From assembly GCF_041262525.1 (NCBI RefSeq), contig NZ_JBGCCK010000020.1, forward strand, positions 1-64,000: a DNA stretch of 64,000 nt, read 5' to 3'. Source of the stretch: Streptacidiphilus sp041262525. GTDB taxonomy: Bacteria; Actinomycetota; Actinomycetes; Streptomycetales; Streptomycetaceae. The translations under genes and the position numbers were made by a program. The notes under the pieces are model-generated. The model searched no databases and had not been told where the DNA came from. It worked only from the letters and a program-made list of their open reading frames with translations. This document shows positions 48,070 through 58,852 of this stretch, piece after piece (the stretch's first letter is position 1; each line of letters begins with the position of its first letter).

Positions 48070-49890
48070 TCAGCCCAGGCGGCCGGTCAGCTTCTCGTAC
48101 TCGTCCCACAGCGCCTTCGGCGTGTGCTCGCCGAACAGCTCCAGGTGCTCGGGAATGAGCGCCGCCTCCTGCTTCCAGATCGCCGGGTCGACGCTCAGCA
48201 GCAGGTCCAGGTCGGCCTGGTCGATGCTGAGGCCGTCCAGGTCCAGCGCGTCCTGGGTCGGCAGCGTGCCGATCGGCGTCTCGACGCCCTCGGCCTCGCC
48301 GACCAGGCGTTCGACGATCCACTTCAGCACCCGGCTGTTCTCACCGAAGCCCGGCCAGACGAACTTGCCGTCGGCGTTCTTCCGGAACCAGTTGACGTAG
48401 TAGATCTTCGGCAGCTTGGACGCGTCGGCCGCCTTCTCGCCGACCTCCAGCCAATGGGCGAAGTAGTCACCCATGTTGTAGCCGCAGAACGGCAGCATCG
48501 CGAAGGGGTCGCGACGCAGCTTGCCGACCGTGCCCTCGGCCGCGGCGGTCTGCTCCGAGGCGACGTTCGCGCCCAGGAAGACGCCGTGCTGCCAGTCGAA
48601 GGACTCGGTCACCAGCGGAACCGCGCTGGCGCGGCGACCGCCGAAGAGGATGGCCGAGATCGGCACACCCGCCGGGTCCTCCCACTCGGGAGCGATGGTC
48701 GGGCACTGGGCGGCCGGGACGGTGAACCGGGCGTTGGGGTGCGCCGCCGGGGTCTCCGACTCGGGGGTCCAGTCGTTGCCCTTCCAGTCGATCAGGTGCG
48801 CGGGCTTCTCCTCGGTCATGCCCTCCCACCACACGTCGCCGTCGTCGGTGAGCGCCACGTTGGTGAAGACCGTGTTGGCGTACATCGAGTCGATGGCGTT
48901 CGCGTTGGTGTCGCGGCCGGTACCGGGCGCGACGCCGAAGAAGCCGGCCTCAGGGTTGATCGCGTAGAGGCGGCCGTCCGCACCGAACCGCATCCAGGCG
49001 ATGTCGTCGCCGATGGTCTCGACCTTCCAGCCCGGAATGGTCGGCTGGAGCATGGCCAGGTTGGTCTTGCCGCAGGCGCTGGGGAACGCCGCGGTGACGT
49101 ACTTGGCCTCGCCGCTCGGCGGGGTCAGCTTGAGCACCAGCATGTGCTCCGCCAGCCAGCCCTCGTCCCGCGCCATCGTCGAGGCGATACGCAGCGCGTA
49201 GCACTTCTTGCCCAGCAGCGCGTTGCCGCCGTAGCCGGAGCCGTAGGACCAGATCTCCTTGGTCTCCGGGAAGTGCGAGATGTACTTGGTGTCGTTGCAC
49301 GGCCACGCGACATCGGCCTCGCCCTCCGCAAGGGGCGCTCCGAGGGTGTGCACGGCCTTGACGAACTCGCCGTCCTCGCCGAGGTAGTCGAGCACGGCCT
49401 GACCCATGCGGGTCATGGTGCGCATCGACACGGCGACGTAGGCGGAGTCGGTGATCTCGACGCCGTAGGCGGCGAGCGGGGAGCCCACAGGACCCATGGA
49501 GAACGGCACCACGTACATGGTGCGGCCCTTCATGGAGCCCTGGAAGATGTCGCCGAACAGGGCGCGCATCTCGGCCGGAGCCTTCCAGTTGTTGGTCGGA
49601 CCGGCGTCCTGCTCCTTCTCGGAGCAGATGTAGGTCCGGTCCTCGACGCGCGCGACGTCGCGCGGGTCGGATGCAGCGTAGTAGGAGTTGGGACGCTTCT
49701 CGGGGTTCAGCTTCCGGAAGGTGCCCTTCTCGACCAGAAGGTCGCACAGACGCTGGTACTCGGCGTCAGAGCCGTCGCACCACTCGATCCGATCCGGCTG
49801 GGTGAGCTCTGCGATCTCCTGGACCCACGCCAGCAACTTCTTGTGCCGGGTCGGGGCAGCACTGACCAGGGCAGAGTTCTCGTACGGCAC
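48070..49890 (-). CDS. pckG: GTP-dependent phosphoenolpyruvate carboxykinase
   Basis: 606 residues, matching GTP-type PEPCK (about 600-620). It converts oxaloacetate and GTP to PEP, the first step of gluconeogenesis. Signatures: FPSACGKTNLAMLQP (kinase-1 P-loop with the reactive Cys), ETIGDDIAWMRFGADG (kinase-2), FGVAPGTGRDTNANAIDSMY and PFCGYNMGDYFAHWLEVGEK. Start GTG 49890 has CGGAG about 6 bases upstream. It complements glpX in the same window. Confidence 0.97.
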   Translation of the reverse strand: MPYENSALVSAAPTRHKKLLAWVQEIAELTQPDRIEWCDGSDAEYQRLCDLLVEKGTFRKLNPEKRPNSYYAASDPRDVARVEDRTYICSEKEQDAGPTNNWKAPAEMRALFGDIFQGSMKGRTMYVVPFSMGPVGSPLAAYGVEITDSAYVAVSMRTMTRMGQAVLDYLGEDGEFVKAVHTLGAPLAEGEADVAWPCNDTKYISHFPETKEIWSYGSGYGGNALLGKKCYALRIASTMARDEGWLAEHMLVLKLTPPSGEAKYVTAAFPSACGKTNLAMLQPTIPGWKVETIGDDIAWMRFGADGRLYAINPEAGFFGVAPGTGRDTNANAIDSMYANTVFTNVALTDDGDVWWEGMTEEKPAHLIDWKGNDWTPESETPAAHPNARFTVPAAQCPTIAPEWEDPAGVPISAILFGGRRASAVPLVTESFDWQHGVFLGANVASEQTAAAEGTVGKLRRDPFAMLPFCGYNMGDYFAHWLEVGEKAADASKLPKIYYVNWFRKNADGKFVWPGFGENSRVLKWIVERLVGEAEGVETPIGTLPTQDALDLDGLSIDQADLDLLLSVDPAIWKQEAALIPEHLELFGEHTPKALWDEYEKLTGRLG

Positions 49891-50046
49891 GATCGCTCCG
49901 TTTCACATCCGATCGTCCTTGACCGGATGGTGAGGGGTTGAGGGTTCTGGCAGCGTAACCCGGAAGCCACCGGAGCGACATACCGCCCCCTCTGTGAGAA
50001 CGACAACAACGCAGGTCAGCGTCATAGTGACGAGAAATCAGACAGA

Positions 50047-50076
50047 CCTACCAGTAGGTAACCTACGGTTCCGTAG
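50047..50076. promoter_or_regulatory. Two adjacent palindromes in the TrhA promoter
   Basis: CCTAC-CA-GTAGG (50047-50058) and CTACGG-TT-CCGTAG (50063-50076). The second resembles palindromes seen upstream of lipid-desaturase-type genes in streptomycetes. It ends 3 bases before ATG 50079, so binding would block initiation. Confidence 0.5.
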
Positions 50077-50078
50077 CT

Positions 50079-50753
50079 ATGCTTCGCTTCATGAGCGCTC
50101 AGGTGGCACAGACGGACCAGGAAACCCCTCGCAAGCCGGCGCTGAGAGGGTGGCTACACGCGGGGATGTTCCCCGCGACGGTCGCCGCCGGCATCGTGCT
50201 GATCTGTCTCGCCACCACGACCTCGGCGCGCATCGCCTGCGCGATCTACGCCGCGAGCGCCTGGATGCTCTTCGGCATCAGCGCGCTCTACCACCGCTTC
50301 AACTGGGGCCCGCGCGGCGAGGCGGTGCTGCGTCGGCTGGACCACAGCAATATCTTCCTGATCATCGCCGGCACCTACACGCCCATCACGATCCTGCTGC
50401 TCCAGGGCGCGCGCAGGGAGCTGCTGCTCTGGCTGGTCTGGGCCGGGGCGTTGGCCGGGATCGCCTTCCGGGTCTTCTGGGTGGGCGCGCCGCGCTGGCT
50501 CTACACCCCCTGCTACCTGGCGCTCGGCTGGGCCGCGGTCTTCTTCCTGCCCGATTTCCTGCACACCGGCGGCGTCGCCGTGACCGTTCTGATCATCATC
50601 GGCGGCCTGCTCTACAGCGTCGGCGGCGTGATCTACGGCCTGAAGCGACCCAACCCCTCGCCGCGCTGGTTCGGCTTCCACGAGGTCTTCCACGCCTGCA
50701 CGCTGGCCGCGTTCACGGTTCAGTTCGTCGGGGTGTCGCTGGTCGCGATGTAA
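50079..50753 (+). CDS. PAQR-family membrane homeostasis protein TrhA (hemolysin III type)
   Basis: 224 residues, seven hydrophobic segments, e.g. LHAGMFPATVAAGIVLICLA, IACAIYAASAWMLFGISALY, IAGTYTPITILLLQGA, LGWAAVFFLPDFLHTGG and FHEVFHACTLAAFTVQFVGV. Conserved polar residues: SALYHRFNW, RRLDHSNIFLIIAGTYTP and GFHEVFH, the putative zinc/hydrolase site of PAQR proteins. In E. coli, TrhA maintains membrane energy homeostasis. ATG 50091 is an alternative start, free of the operator overlap. Regulation through the double palindrome is inferred. Confidence 0.92.
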   Translation: MLRFMSAQVAQTDQETPRKPALRGWLHAGMFPATVAAGIVLICLATTTSARIACAIYAASAWMLFGISALYHRFNWGPRGEAVLRRLDHSNIFLIIAGTYTPITILLLQGARRELLLWLVWAGALAGIAFRVFWVGAPRWLYTPCYLALGWAAVFFLPDFLHTGGVAVTVLIIIGGLLYSVGGVIYGLKRPNPSPRWFGFHEVFHACTLAAFTVQFVGVSLVAM

Positions 50754-50758
50754 GGATA

Positions 50759-50807
50759 TTGACAGCTCCTAGATTTTGAGAGTTACTGTCATAAGACAGT
50801 AACTCTC
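50759..50807 (+). promoter_or_regulatory. MFS-TetR operon promoter with a 13-bp-arm palindrome
   Basis: TTGACA at 50759-50764. The palindrome GAGAGTTACTGTC-ATAA-GACAGTAACTCTC (50778-50807) covers the expected -10. Every base of the arms is paired. It is probably the operator of the TetR protein encoded at the end of the operon. Confidence 0.7.
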
Positions 50808-50819
50808 TAGGGGGCTGCC

Positions 50820-52445
50820 ATGACCACGGACGCATCCGTGAGCACCACCGCACTGATCGACTCGCCGCCACCCGGCAAGCGCCGCTGGTGGGCGCTGGCC
50901 GCCGTCTGCCTGAGCGTGCTCGTGCTCGGCTTCGACGGCACGATCCTCAACGTCGCCCTGCCCGACCTGGCGGTGCAACTGCACGCCACCACCGGCCAGT
51001 TGCAGTGGATCGTCGACGCCTACCTCGTGGTCTTCGCCGCCGCGATGCTCCCGGCAGGACTGCTGGGCGACCGCTTCGGCCGGCGCCGACTGCTGATCGG
51101 CGGCCTGGTCCTCTTCGGTCTCGCCTCACTCGTCGGCACGCTGGCGAACTCGGCGGACACGCTGATCGCGGTGCGCGCGGTGATGGGTCTGGGCGGCGCC
51201 TTCATCATGCCGCTCGGCATCGCGATCCTGCCGAGCCTGTTCACACCCGCCGAACGTCCGCGCGCCGTCGCCGTGATGACGGCGGGCATGGCGATCGGCA
51301 TGCCGCTCGGCCCGATGCTGGGCGGGCTGCTGCTGAACCACTTCTGGTGGGGATCGATCTTCCTCATCAACATCCCGCTGATCGTCATCGGCATCGCGGC
51401 CTGCCTGTGGCTGGTGCCCGAGTCCCGCGACCCCTCGGTGCCGCGGATCGATCTGCTCAGCGCGACGATCGGCGTCCTCGGCCTGGCCGCGCTGACCTTC
51501 GGCATCATCCAGGGCCCGACCGATGGCTGGGGCTCGGCCGTCGTCGTCTCCTCACTGGTCGCCTCGGTGCTGCTGCTCGGCGGCCTGGTCCGGCGGGAGC
51601 GCACGCAGCCGCACCCGATGGTCGACTTCACCCTGCTGGCCGACCGGATCTACCGGTGGAGCACGATCGCCGCGGTCCTGGTCTCCTTCTCGCTCATGGG
51701 CGCACTCTTCGTGCTGCCGCAGTACCTGCAGTCCGTGCTCGGCCACGACGCGTTCGGCACGGGCATCCGCTTGATGCCGCTGATGGGCGGCCTGCTGGTG
51801 GCCGCGCGGGTGGCGGAGCGGCTGGTCGCGAAGCTGTCGGTGCGCTGGGTGGTGGCCGGCGGGATGCTGGTCGTCGCGACGTCGATGCTGCTGGGCGCCA
51901 CGACGGGCACCGGTGACGGCTACGGCCGGACGGCGGTCTGGCTGAGCCTGCTCGGCGTCGGCATGGGGTTCACCATGGTCCCGGCCATGGGCGCGGCGAT
52001 GAGCGCGCTGCCGGACGACCGGGCCGGCGTCGGCTCCGGACTGCTGCAGACGCTGCGTCAGTCCGCCAGCGCGATCGGCGTCGCGCTGCTGGGCAGCCTG
52101 CTGGCCGGCGCGTACACGGGACGGCTGGACACCGGCCGACTCCCCGAGCCGCTCGCGCACACCGCCCGCGGTTCGGTCTCGGCGGCGCAGGCCGTCGCCG
52201 ACCGGCTCCACGACGCGGCGCTGGCCGCGTCCGCGCACGGCGCGTTCGTGCACGCGATGGATCTCGTGCTGCTGGTCTGCGGCATCGGTTCGGCGCTGTC
52301 CGCGGTGCTGATCGCCTGGCGGATGCCCGGGTCGACGACACGCGGAGCGAGCGCCGAGCGTGCCCGTGCGATCGCCGATGCGACCGTCGTCGAGTCGGGC
52401 GGTTCGGCGCCGGTGCAGGTCGGTGAGGGACAATCCGAGGCATGA
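50820..52445 (+). CDS. MFS drug exporter, DHA2 (EmrB/QacA) type
   Basis: 541 residues, about 14 membrane segments. Motif A region LGDRFGRRRLLIGGLVLFG after segment 2; FDGTILNVALPDLAVQLHAT and QWIVDAYLVVFAAAMLPAG are the DHA2 N-terminus; GLGGAFIMPLGIAILPSLF and AGMAIGMPLGPMLGGLLLNH (motif C) follow. Drug/proton antiport by family; substrate unknown. AGGGGG precedes the ATG. The TetR gene overlaps its stop by 4 bases. The operator palindrome upstream suggests repression relieved by the exported compound. Confidence 0.94.
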   Translation: MTTDASVSTTALIDSPPPGKRRWWALAAVCLSVLVLGFDGTILNVALPDLAVQLHATTGQLQWIVDAYLVVFAAAMLPAGLLGDRFGRRRLLIGGLVLFGLASLVGTLANSADTLIAVRAVMGLGGAFIMPLGIAILPSLFTPAERPRAVAVMTAGMAIGMPLGPMLGGLLLNHFWWGSIFLINIPLIVIGIAACLWLVPESRDPSVPRIDLLSATIGVLGLAALTFGIIQGPTDGWGSAVVVSSLVASVLLLGGLVRRERTQPHPMVDFTLLADRIYRWSTIAAVLVSFSLMGALFVLPQYLQSVLGHDAFGTGIRLMPLMGGLLVAARVAERLVAKLSVRWVVAGGMLVVATSMLLGATTGTGDGYGRTAVWLSLLGVGMGFTMVPAMGAAMSALPDDRAGVGSGLLQTLRQSASAIGVALLGSLLAGAYTGRLDTGRLPEPLAHTARGSVSAAQAVADRLHDAALAASAHGAFVHAMDLVLLVCGIGSALSAVLIAWRMPGSTTRGASAERARAIADATVVESGGSAPVQVGEGQSEA

Positions 52446-53062
52446 GTGCCACCGGTTCCGCTCTGGAAGAGCTCCTCGCCGCCCCCCTCGGCCTGCGGGA
52501 ACGCAAGAAGCTGAAGACCCGCCGCGCGATCCGCGCGGCGGCCTTCGGCCTTTTCGCGGACCAGGGCTACGAGGCCACCACGGTGGACCAGATCGCCGCG
52601 GCGGCGGAGGTGTCGCCGAGCACCTTCTTCCGCTACTTCCCCACCAAGGAAGACCTGGTCATCAGCGACGACTACGACCCGCTGCTGGAGGCCGCCTTCC
52701 GGGCCCGCCCGCAGGACGAGCCGCTGATCGACTCCCTCCGCGCGGCGATGATCAAGCCGCTGCGGGAGATCCTCGCGGCCGAGCGCGACGACATGCTGCT
52801 GCGCATGCGCCTGTACCGCGAGGTCCCGGCGATCCGCTCGCGGGCGATGACGGAGCAGCAGCGCACTTCCGACATGATGTGCGGGCTCCTCGCGGAGCGG
52901 ACCGGCCACGATCCCCGCAGCCTGGAGCTTCGCGCCGTGGTGGCGGGCATCCTGGCCGCCTCGTCGGAGACCGTCATCTACTGGGCGGAACGGGACGGCG
53001 TGGACGACGTCGCGGACCTGCTCGACGCGGCCCTCACCGCGCTGGCGACATCCCTCCGATAG
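52442..53062 (+). CDS. TetR/AcrR-family regulator of the MFS operon
   Basis: 206 residues. The helix-turn-helix is at about residues 22-75: RERKKLKTRRAIRAAAFGLF, GYEATTVDQIAAAAEVSPST and FFRYFPTKEDLVISDDYD; the C-terminal domain is of the MftR/TetR_C type. The start overlaps the MFS stop codon (ATGA), so export and repression are translationally coupled. It probably binds the palindrome at 50778-50807, controlling its own operon. It converges on yyaL, 15 bases away. Confidence 0.94.
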   Translation: MSATGSALEELLAAPLGLRERKKLKTRRAIRAAAFGLFADQGYEATTVDQIAAAAEVSPSTFFRYFPTKEDLVISDDYDPLLEAAFRARPQDEPLIDSLRAAMIKPLREILAAERDDMLLRMRLYREVPAIRSRAMTEQQRTSDMMCGLLAERTGHDPRSLELRAVVAGILAASSETVIYWAERDGVDDVADLLDAALTALATSLR

Positions 53063-53077
53063 GGGTATGGGGGTGCG

Positions 53078-55072
<1,995 letters not shown>

Positions 55073-55134
55073 GCCCTCCAGCTTCTCACACGGCACACCC
55101 CCGCCCCGAAACCGCCGCACACCGTACAGCGGGA

Positions 55135-57591
55135 TCAGGGCGCCACGGGGTTGAGCTCGTGCAGGAGGGTCTGGCCCGCCGCGCGGTGCACGGCGGCCGC
55201 GGTCGGGTCCGTCTCGGCGAGGACGACCGCGATGCCCTCGTGAGCCAGCGCCTCCTCGTTCCGGTATCCCAGCTTCGGGGCCAGCTCCAGCGCCTGTCGG
55301 TACAGCCGGAGGGCCTCGTCGGGCAGGCCGGCGAGCCGGCAGGTCTCGGCGTAAGCGTTGAGGAAACGAATCTTCCAGTGTTCCTCGAACAGCTCGTCCA
55401 GCAGCACGAACGCCTGCCGATGGCTGGCCAGCGCCTCCTCGTACCTGCCCATCTGCCGAAGCGCGACGCCCAGACAGTTGAGGCACCACGCCTCGTTGTT
55501 CACGTGCCCGTCCTCGCGGGCCAGTGCCAGCGCCTGGTTCAGGTGCGCAACCGCCTCGTCGGGCGCCTCGTGGGCGATCGCCACGCCGAGGGTGATCCGA
55601 GCTGTCAGCGTGGGCGGCCATGAGGGGTCGGCGTGCGGGAAGCCCAGCACCTCGCGGGCCCGCTGCGCCGCCTCCTCGCGGTGTCCCAGCTGAAGCATGG
55701 CCCATGCCTCCGACGCGGCCGCGTGGGCCACGCCCGTCGGGCAACCGCCCGCCTCGTACAGCTTCCCCGCCTGCCTGAAGAGCTCGAGCGGCTCCTCGAC
55801 GTACCCCTCGTCCCACCTCAGATAGCCGCGACGCATGGCCAGTTCGGCTTCCGCCAGCGCGTCCCCCGCCTGGGACAACCGCGGCTCGGCCGCCTCGTAC
55901 GCGGCCGCGGCCTCCGCCATCCGGCCCGCGTTGTAGCGGGCGAAGCCCAGGTCGCTGTGGACCTCGGCCAGTTGCAGCGGATCACCCAGGCGTTGCGCGG
56001 CGGCGAGCGAGCGCTCGAAGAGGGAGTTGAGGTGCGTCGTGCCGCAGCGCCGCGCGAAGTACGCCCGCAGGAAGCGCGGCAGCTCGCACACATGCACGTC
56101 CGCCCCGACGGCGTCCGCCGTCTCGAAGGCGGCGATCATGTTCTCGTACTCCGCGACGAGCCAGGCGAAGGCCGCGTTCTTGTCCGCGAACTGCGGCAGA
56201 ACCGCCGGAGGCCGTCCTGCGGAGGCCGAACGCGTGGGCGACAGCACCGGCATCGCGGCGTCGGCGGCGGCCGCCGCGTGCACGTAGTAGTCGAGAAAGC
56301 GGCCCAGTGCCCGTTCCCGCTCAGCCTGCGAGTCCTGCTCCGCGCAGGCCCGGCGCGCGTGCTGGTGCACCAGGTCGTGCAGTCGGTACCGGCCCACCGT
56401 CGGCTGCTGGACGAGGTGGGCGTCGAGCAGGTCCTCCAGCATCGTCCGGGCGCTGCCCAGCGACACGTCCGCCAACGCCGCGGCCAGGTACTCGTCGAAG
56501 GACAGCCCCGGCAGCAGGCCCAGCAGCCGGAACATGCGGGCGGTGGCCCGGTTCAACTGCCGTACGGACATCGCGAAAGCGGTGTCGAACTCGCTCGCGC
56601 CCTCCGCCATCCGCTCCACGAGGATGCCCACGGTCCAGCCCGGTCGGTGCCGCAGCCGGGCGGCGGCCAGCCGCAGGGCCAGCGGCAGATGGCCGCACAG
56701 CCGCAGCACCTCGGCGGCGTTCTCAGGTTCGCGGGCGAGCCGGCCCTCGGGTCCGCTGGGGTCGCCGCTGGCACGGGCCAGCAGCTCCGCGCTCTCCTGC
56801 GGGCTCAGCACGTCGAGCGATACCGGGGGTGCCTCGTCCAGGCCCAGCAGGCGGTTGCGGCTCGTGATCAGGGCGACCGAGGGGCCTGCGCCGGGCAGCA
56901 GCAGGCGCACCTGCTCGGCGTCAACGGCGTTGTCGAGGACCACGACGACTCGTCGGTCGGCCAGCTCCGACCGCCAGCAGGCCGCCAGTTGTTCGACGCC
57001 CTCCTGCGGGACCTTCTCGGAGGGGACGTCGAGCGCGCCGAGCAGCATCCGCAGCGCGGCATCAGGATCGACCGGCTCCCGGCCCTCGGTGAAGCCGTGC
57101 AGGTCCACGTAGAGCTGGGCGTCCGGGTAGTCGGCGGCGAGCCGGTGCGCGGCGTGAACCGCCAGGCAGGTCTTGCCGACGCCGGCCATGCCGTCGACGG
57201 CGACCAGCCGGTGACTGTCCACCGCGGCGAGCACGGCCGCGAGCTGTGCCTCGCGTCCGGTGAAGTCGGGCACGTCGCGCGGCAGATCGTTGCGTGGTCG
57301 CGGCCGGGCCTGGCGGCTGCTCTTCGGGGGCGCCGGCAAGGGGTTCGAGGACCGTTCCCAGAGCGGGCGCAGGGGGCGCGGGTCGCGCTTGACGAGGCGG
57401 CAGAGGGCGATCACCGCGGGCCAGGGCGGCACGGTCTGGCCGCTGAGATAGCGCGACAGCGAGGAGGAGCTGAGGCCGGTGTCCCTCGCGAGGGCCCGGA
57501 CGCCGAGCCCGGACAGTTCCTGGAGCCGGCGCAACCGGGCCGCCAGCTCGTCCTGCGGATCGGCCTTCGCCGTCCCCCGGTGCATGTCCAT
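55135..57591 (-). CDS. XRE-NB-ARC-TPR (STAND) regulatory ATPase
   Basis: 818 residues. N-terminal XRE helix-turn-helix about 13-70 (LQELSGLGVRALARDTGLSS, SSLSRYLSGQTVPPWPAVIA). NB-ARC nucleotide-binding domain about 105-400 with P-loop GMAGVGKT (134-141), Walker B RRVVVVLDNAVDAEQ and the GxP-like region LCGHLPLALRLAAARLRHRP. About 400 residues of TPR follow (DLGFARYNAGRMAEAAAAYE, CLNCLGVALRQMGRYEEALA). This matches the large actinobacterial class of STAND transcription regulators. It is divergent from a CMD-type redox gene, its likely target. A defence role cannot be excluded but nothing supports it. Confidence 0.93.
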   Translation of the reverse strand: MDMHRGTAKADPQDELAARLRRLQELSGLGVRALARDTGLSSSSLSRYLSGQTVPPWPAVIALCRLVKRDPRPLRPLWERSSNPLPAPPKSSRQARPRPRNDLPRDVPDFTGREAQLAAVLAAVDSHRLVAVDGMAGVGKTCLAVHAAHRLAADYPDAQLYVDLHGFTEGREPVDPDAALRMLLGALDVPSEKVPQEGVEQLAACWRSELADRRVVVVLDNAVDAEQVRLLLPGAGPSVALITSRNRLLGLDEAPPVSLDVLSPQESAELLARASGDPSGPEGRLAREPENAAEVLRLCGHLPLALRLAAARLRHRPGWTVGILVERMAEGASEFDTAFAMSVRQLNRATARMFRLLGLLPGLSFDEYLAAALADVSLGSARTMLEDLLDAHLVQQPTVGRYRLHDLVHQHARRACAEQDSQAERERALGRFLDYYVHAAAAADAAMPVLSPTRSASAGRPPAVLPQFADKNAAFAWLVAEYENMIAAFETADAVGADVHVCELPRFLRAYFARRCGTTHLNSLFERSLAAAQRLGDPLQLAEVHSDLGFARYNAGRMAEAAAAYEAAEPRLSQAGDALAEAELAMRRGYLRWDEGYVEEPLELFRQAGKLYEAGGCPTGVAHAAASEAWAMLQLGHREEAAQRAREVLGFPHADPSWPPTLTARITLGVAIAHEAPDEAVAHLNQALALAREDGHVNNEAWCLNCLGVALRQMGRYEEALASHRQAFVLLDELFEEHWKIRFLNAYAETCRLAGLPDEALRLYRQALELAPKLGYRNEEALAHEGIAVVLAETDPTAAAVHRAAGQTLLHELNPVAP

Positions 57592-57763
57592 CAGCGCCCC
57601 CGTCCCGTCCCGGCAGAAACTCGCCGGGCCAATTCACCGCAGCTCAAGGCCGCTTCAGCTGTCCCACGGTGTCCCATCGCCGTGGTCGCGGCGAGCGGGC
57701 CCGGCTGGAATGTACTCACACCCTGGGAACACGGGGCACCGAACCGAAAGAGGAGCAACCGAG

Positions 57764-58219
57764 ATGCAGTCTCGCATGCAGAACCCCGCCGTCGTCCTGT
57801 CCGGCGCGATGCAGCCGATCCAGGACATCATCAAGGCTGTGCACTCCGGCGGAGTGGACGGGCAGACGCTGGAGCTGGTGCACCTGCGGGTCAGCCAGAT
57901 CAACGGATGCAGCTCCTGCGTCGACGGCGGCGCCAAGACCGCCCGCAAGGCCGGCGTGAGCGACGAGCGGCTGAACACGGTCGCCGCATGGCGGGAGGCC
58001 CCCTACTTCACCGACGAGGAGCGGGCGGCCCTCGCGCTGGCCGAGGCCGCGACGCGGCTGGCCGACCGTCCCGACCCGGTGAGCAACGAGATCTGGGACG
58101 AGGCCGCCACCTACTTCGACGAGAAGCAGCTGGCCGCGATCGTCCTGATGGTCGGCGTCACCAACCTGTTCAATCGGCTCAATGCCACCACCCGCCAGAT
58201 CGCCGGCGCGTGGGGCTGA
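57764..58219 (+). CDS. Carboxymuconolactone decarboxylase (AhpD-like) family protein
   Basis: 151 residues. CMD domain with the AhpD-type redox pair Cys49/Cys52 in VSQINGCSSCVDGGAKTARK. LAEAATRLADRPDPVSNEIW and QLAAIVLMVGVTNLFNRLNA complete the family fold. AGGAG lies about 9 bases before ATG 57764. Probably a peroxidase or thiol oxidoreductase; partner unknown. Divergent from the STAND regulator, with a hairpin downstream. Confidence 0.92.
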   Translation: MQSRMQNPAVVLSGAMQPIQDIIKAVHSGGVDGQTLELVHLRVSQINGCSSCVDGGAKTARKAGVSDERLNTVAAWREAPYFTDEERAALALAEAATRLADRPDPVSNEIWDEAATYFDEKQLAAIVLMVGVTNLFNRLNATTRQIAGAWG

Positions 58220-58265
58220 CGACGGCCGGACCGGCACTCGTTCGTCTCACCGCTACTTCGAATGT

Positions 58266-58290
58266 CGGTCGGCCGCTGCGCGGCCGGCCG
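58266..58290 (+). terminator. Hairpin after the CMD gene
   Basis: GGCCGC-TGC-GCGGCC extended outward to an 11-bp stem with one G-T pair, between the CMD and DUF1801 genes. Confidence 0.5.
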
Positions 58291-58337
58291 GCTGATCCCG
58301 GCAAGCCCAAAGCGACCTCCCCGAAGGGAATCCCGAC

Positions 58338-58817
58338 ATGAAGACCACACAGCAGTCCACGAAGACCAGCGCCACGACCGCCAAGTCCTTCGACGGATTC
58401 ACCGCGGAGGAACGCGCCGCGATGAAGGAGCACGCGAAGGAGCTGAAGGCATCGGCGCGCCGTGGTGCCCGGGCCGACAAGGCGGCCGAGGAAGAGGCCG
58501 ACGTGGTCGCGAAGATCGCCGAGATGCAGGACTCCGACCGCGTCATAGCCGAGCGGATCCACGCCCTCGTCAAGGCCAACGCACCGGCGTGGGCGCCGAA
58601 ACTCTGGTACGGAATGCCCGCCTACGCCAGGGACGGCAAGGTCGTCTGCTTCTTCCAGTGCGCGGAGAAGTTCAAGGCGCGGTACGCGACCCTCGGCTTC
58701 AACGACGGTGCGAACCTCGACGACGGCGCGATGTGGCCGACCGGCTTCGCCCTGAAGGAGCTGACCGCCGCCGACGAGGCGCGGATCGCCGAGCTCGTGA
58801 GGAAGGCAGCGAGCTGA
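58338..58817 (+). CDS. DUF1801-family protein
   Basis: 159 residues. A charged Lys/Glu/Ala-rich helical N-terminus (about 1-65) precedes a DUF1801-type domain: RIHALVKANAPAWAPKLWYG, MPAYARDGKVVCFFQCAEKF and YATLGFNDGANLDDGAMWPT. Members include YdhG-like proteins, sometimes called iron chaperones; function not established. GAAGGGA lies about 8 bases upstream. It follows the CMD gene on the same strand after a hairpin. Confidence 0.88.
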   Translation: MKTTQQSTKTSATTAKSFDGFTAEERAAMKEHAKELKASARRGARADKAAEEEADVVAKIAEMQDSDRVIAERIHALVKANAPAWAPKLWYGMPAYARDGKVVCFFQCAEKFKARYATLGFNDGANLDDGAMWPTGFALKELTAADEARIAELVRKAAS

Positions 58818-58852
58818 GAACCCGGCATCGGGACGGCGCCCTGGCGGGGCGG

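Noticed and set aside
48124..49941. 605-codon + strand frame opposite pckG
   Set aside because: Shadow frame of a highly biased coding sequence; pckG is unambiguous.
55135..57591. NB-ARC protein as an anti-phage defence gene
   Set aside because: The N-terminus is a DNA-binding XRE domain rather than an effector nuclease or protease, and no other defence genes are present; a regulator is more likely.
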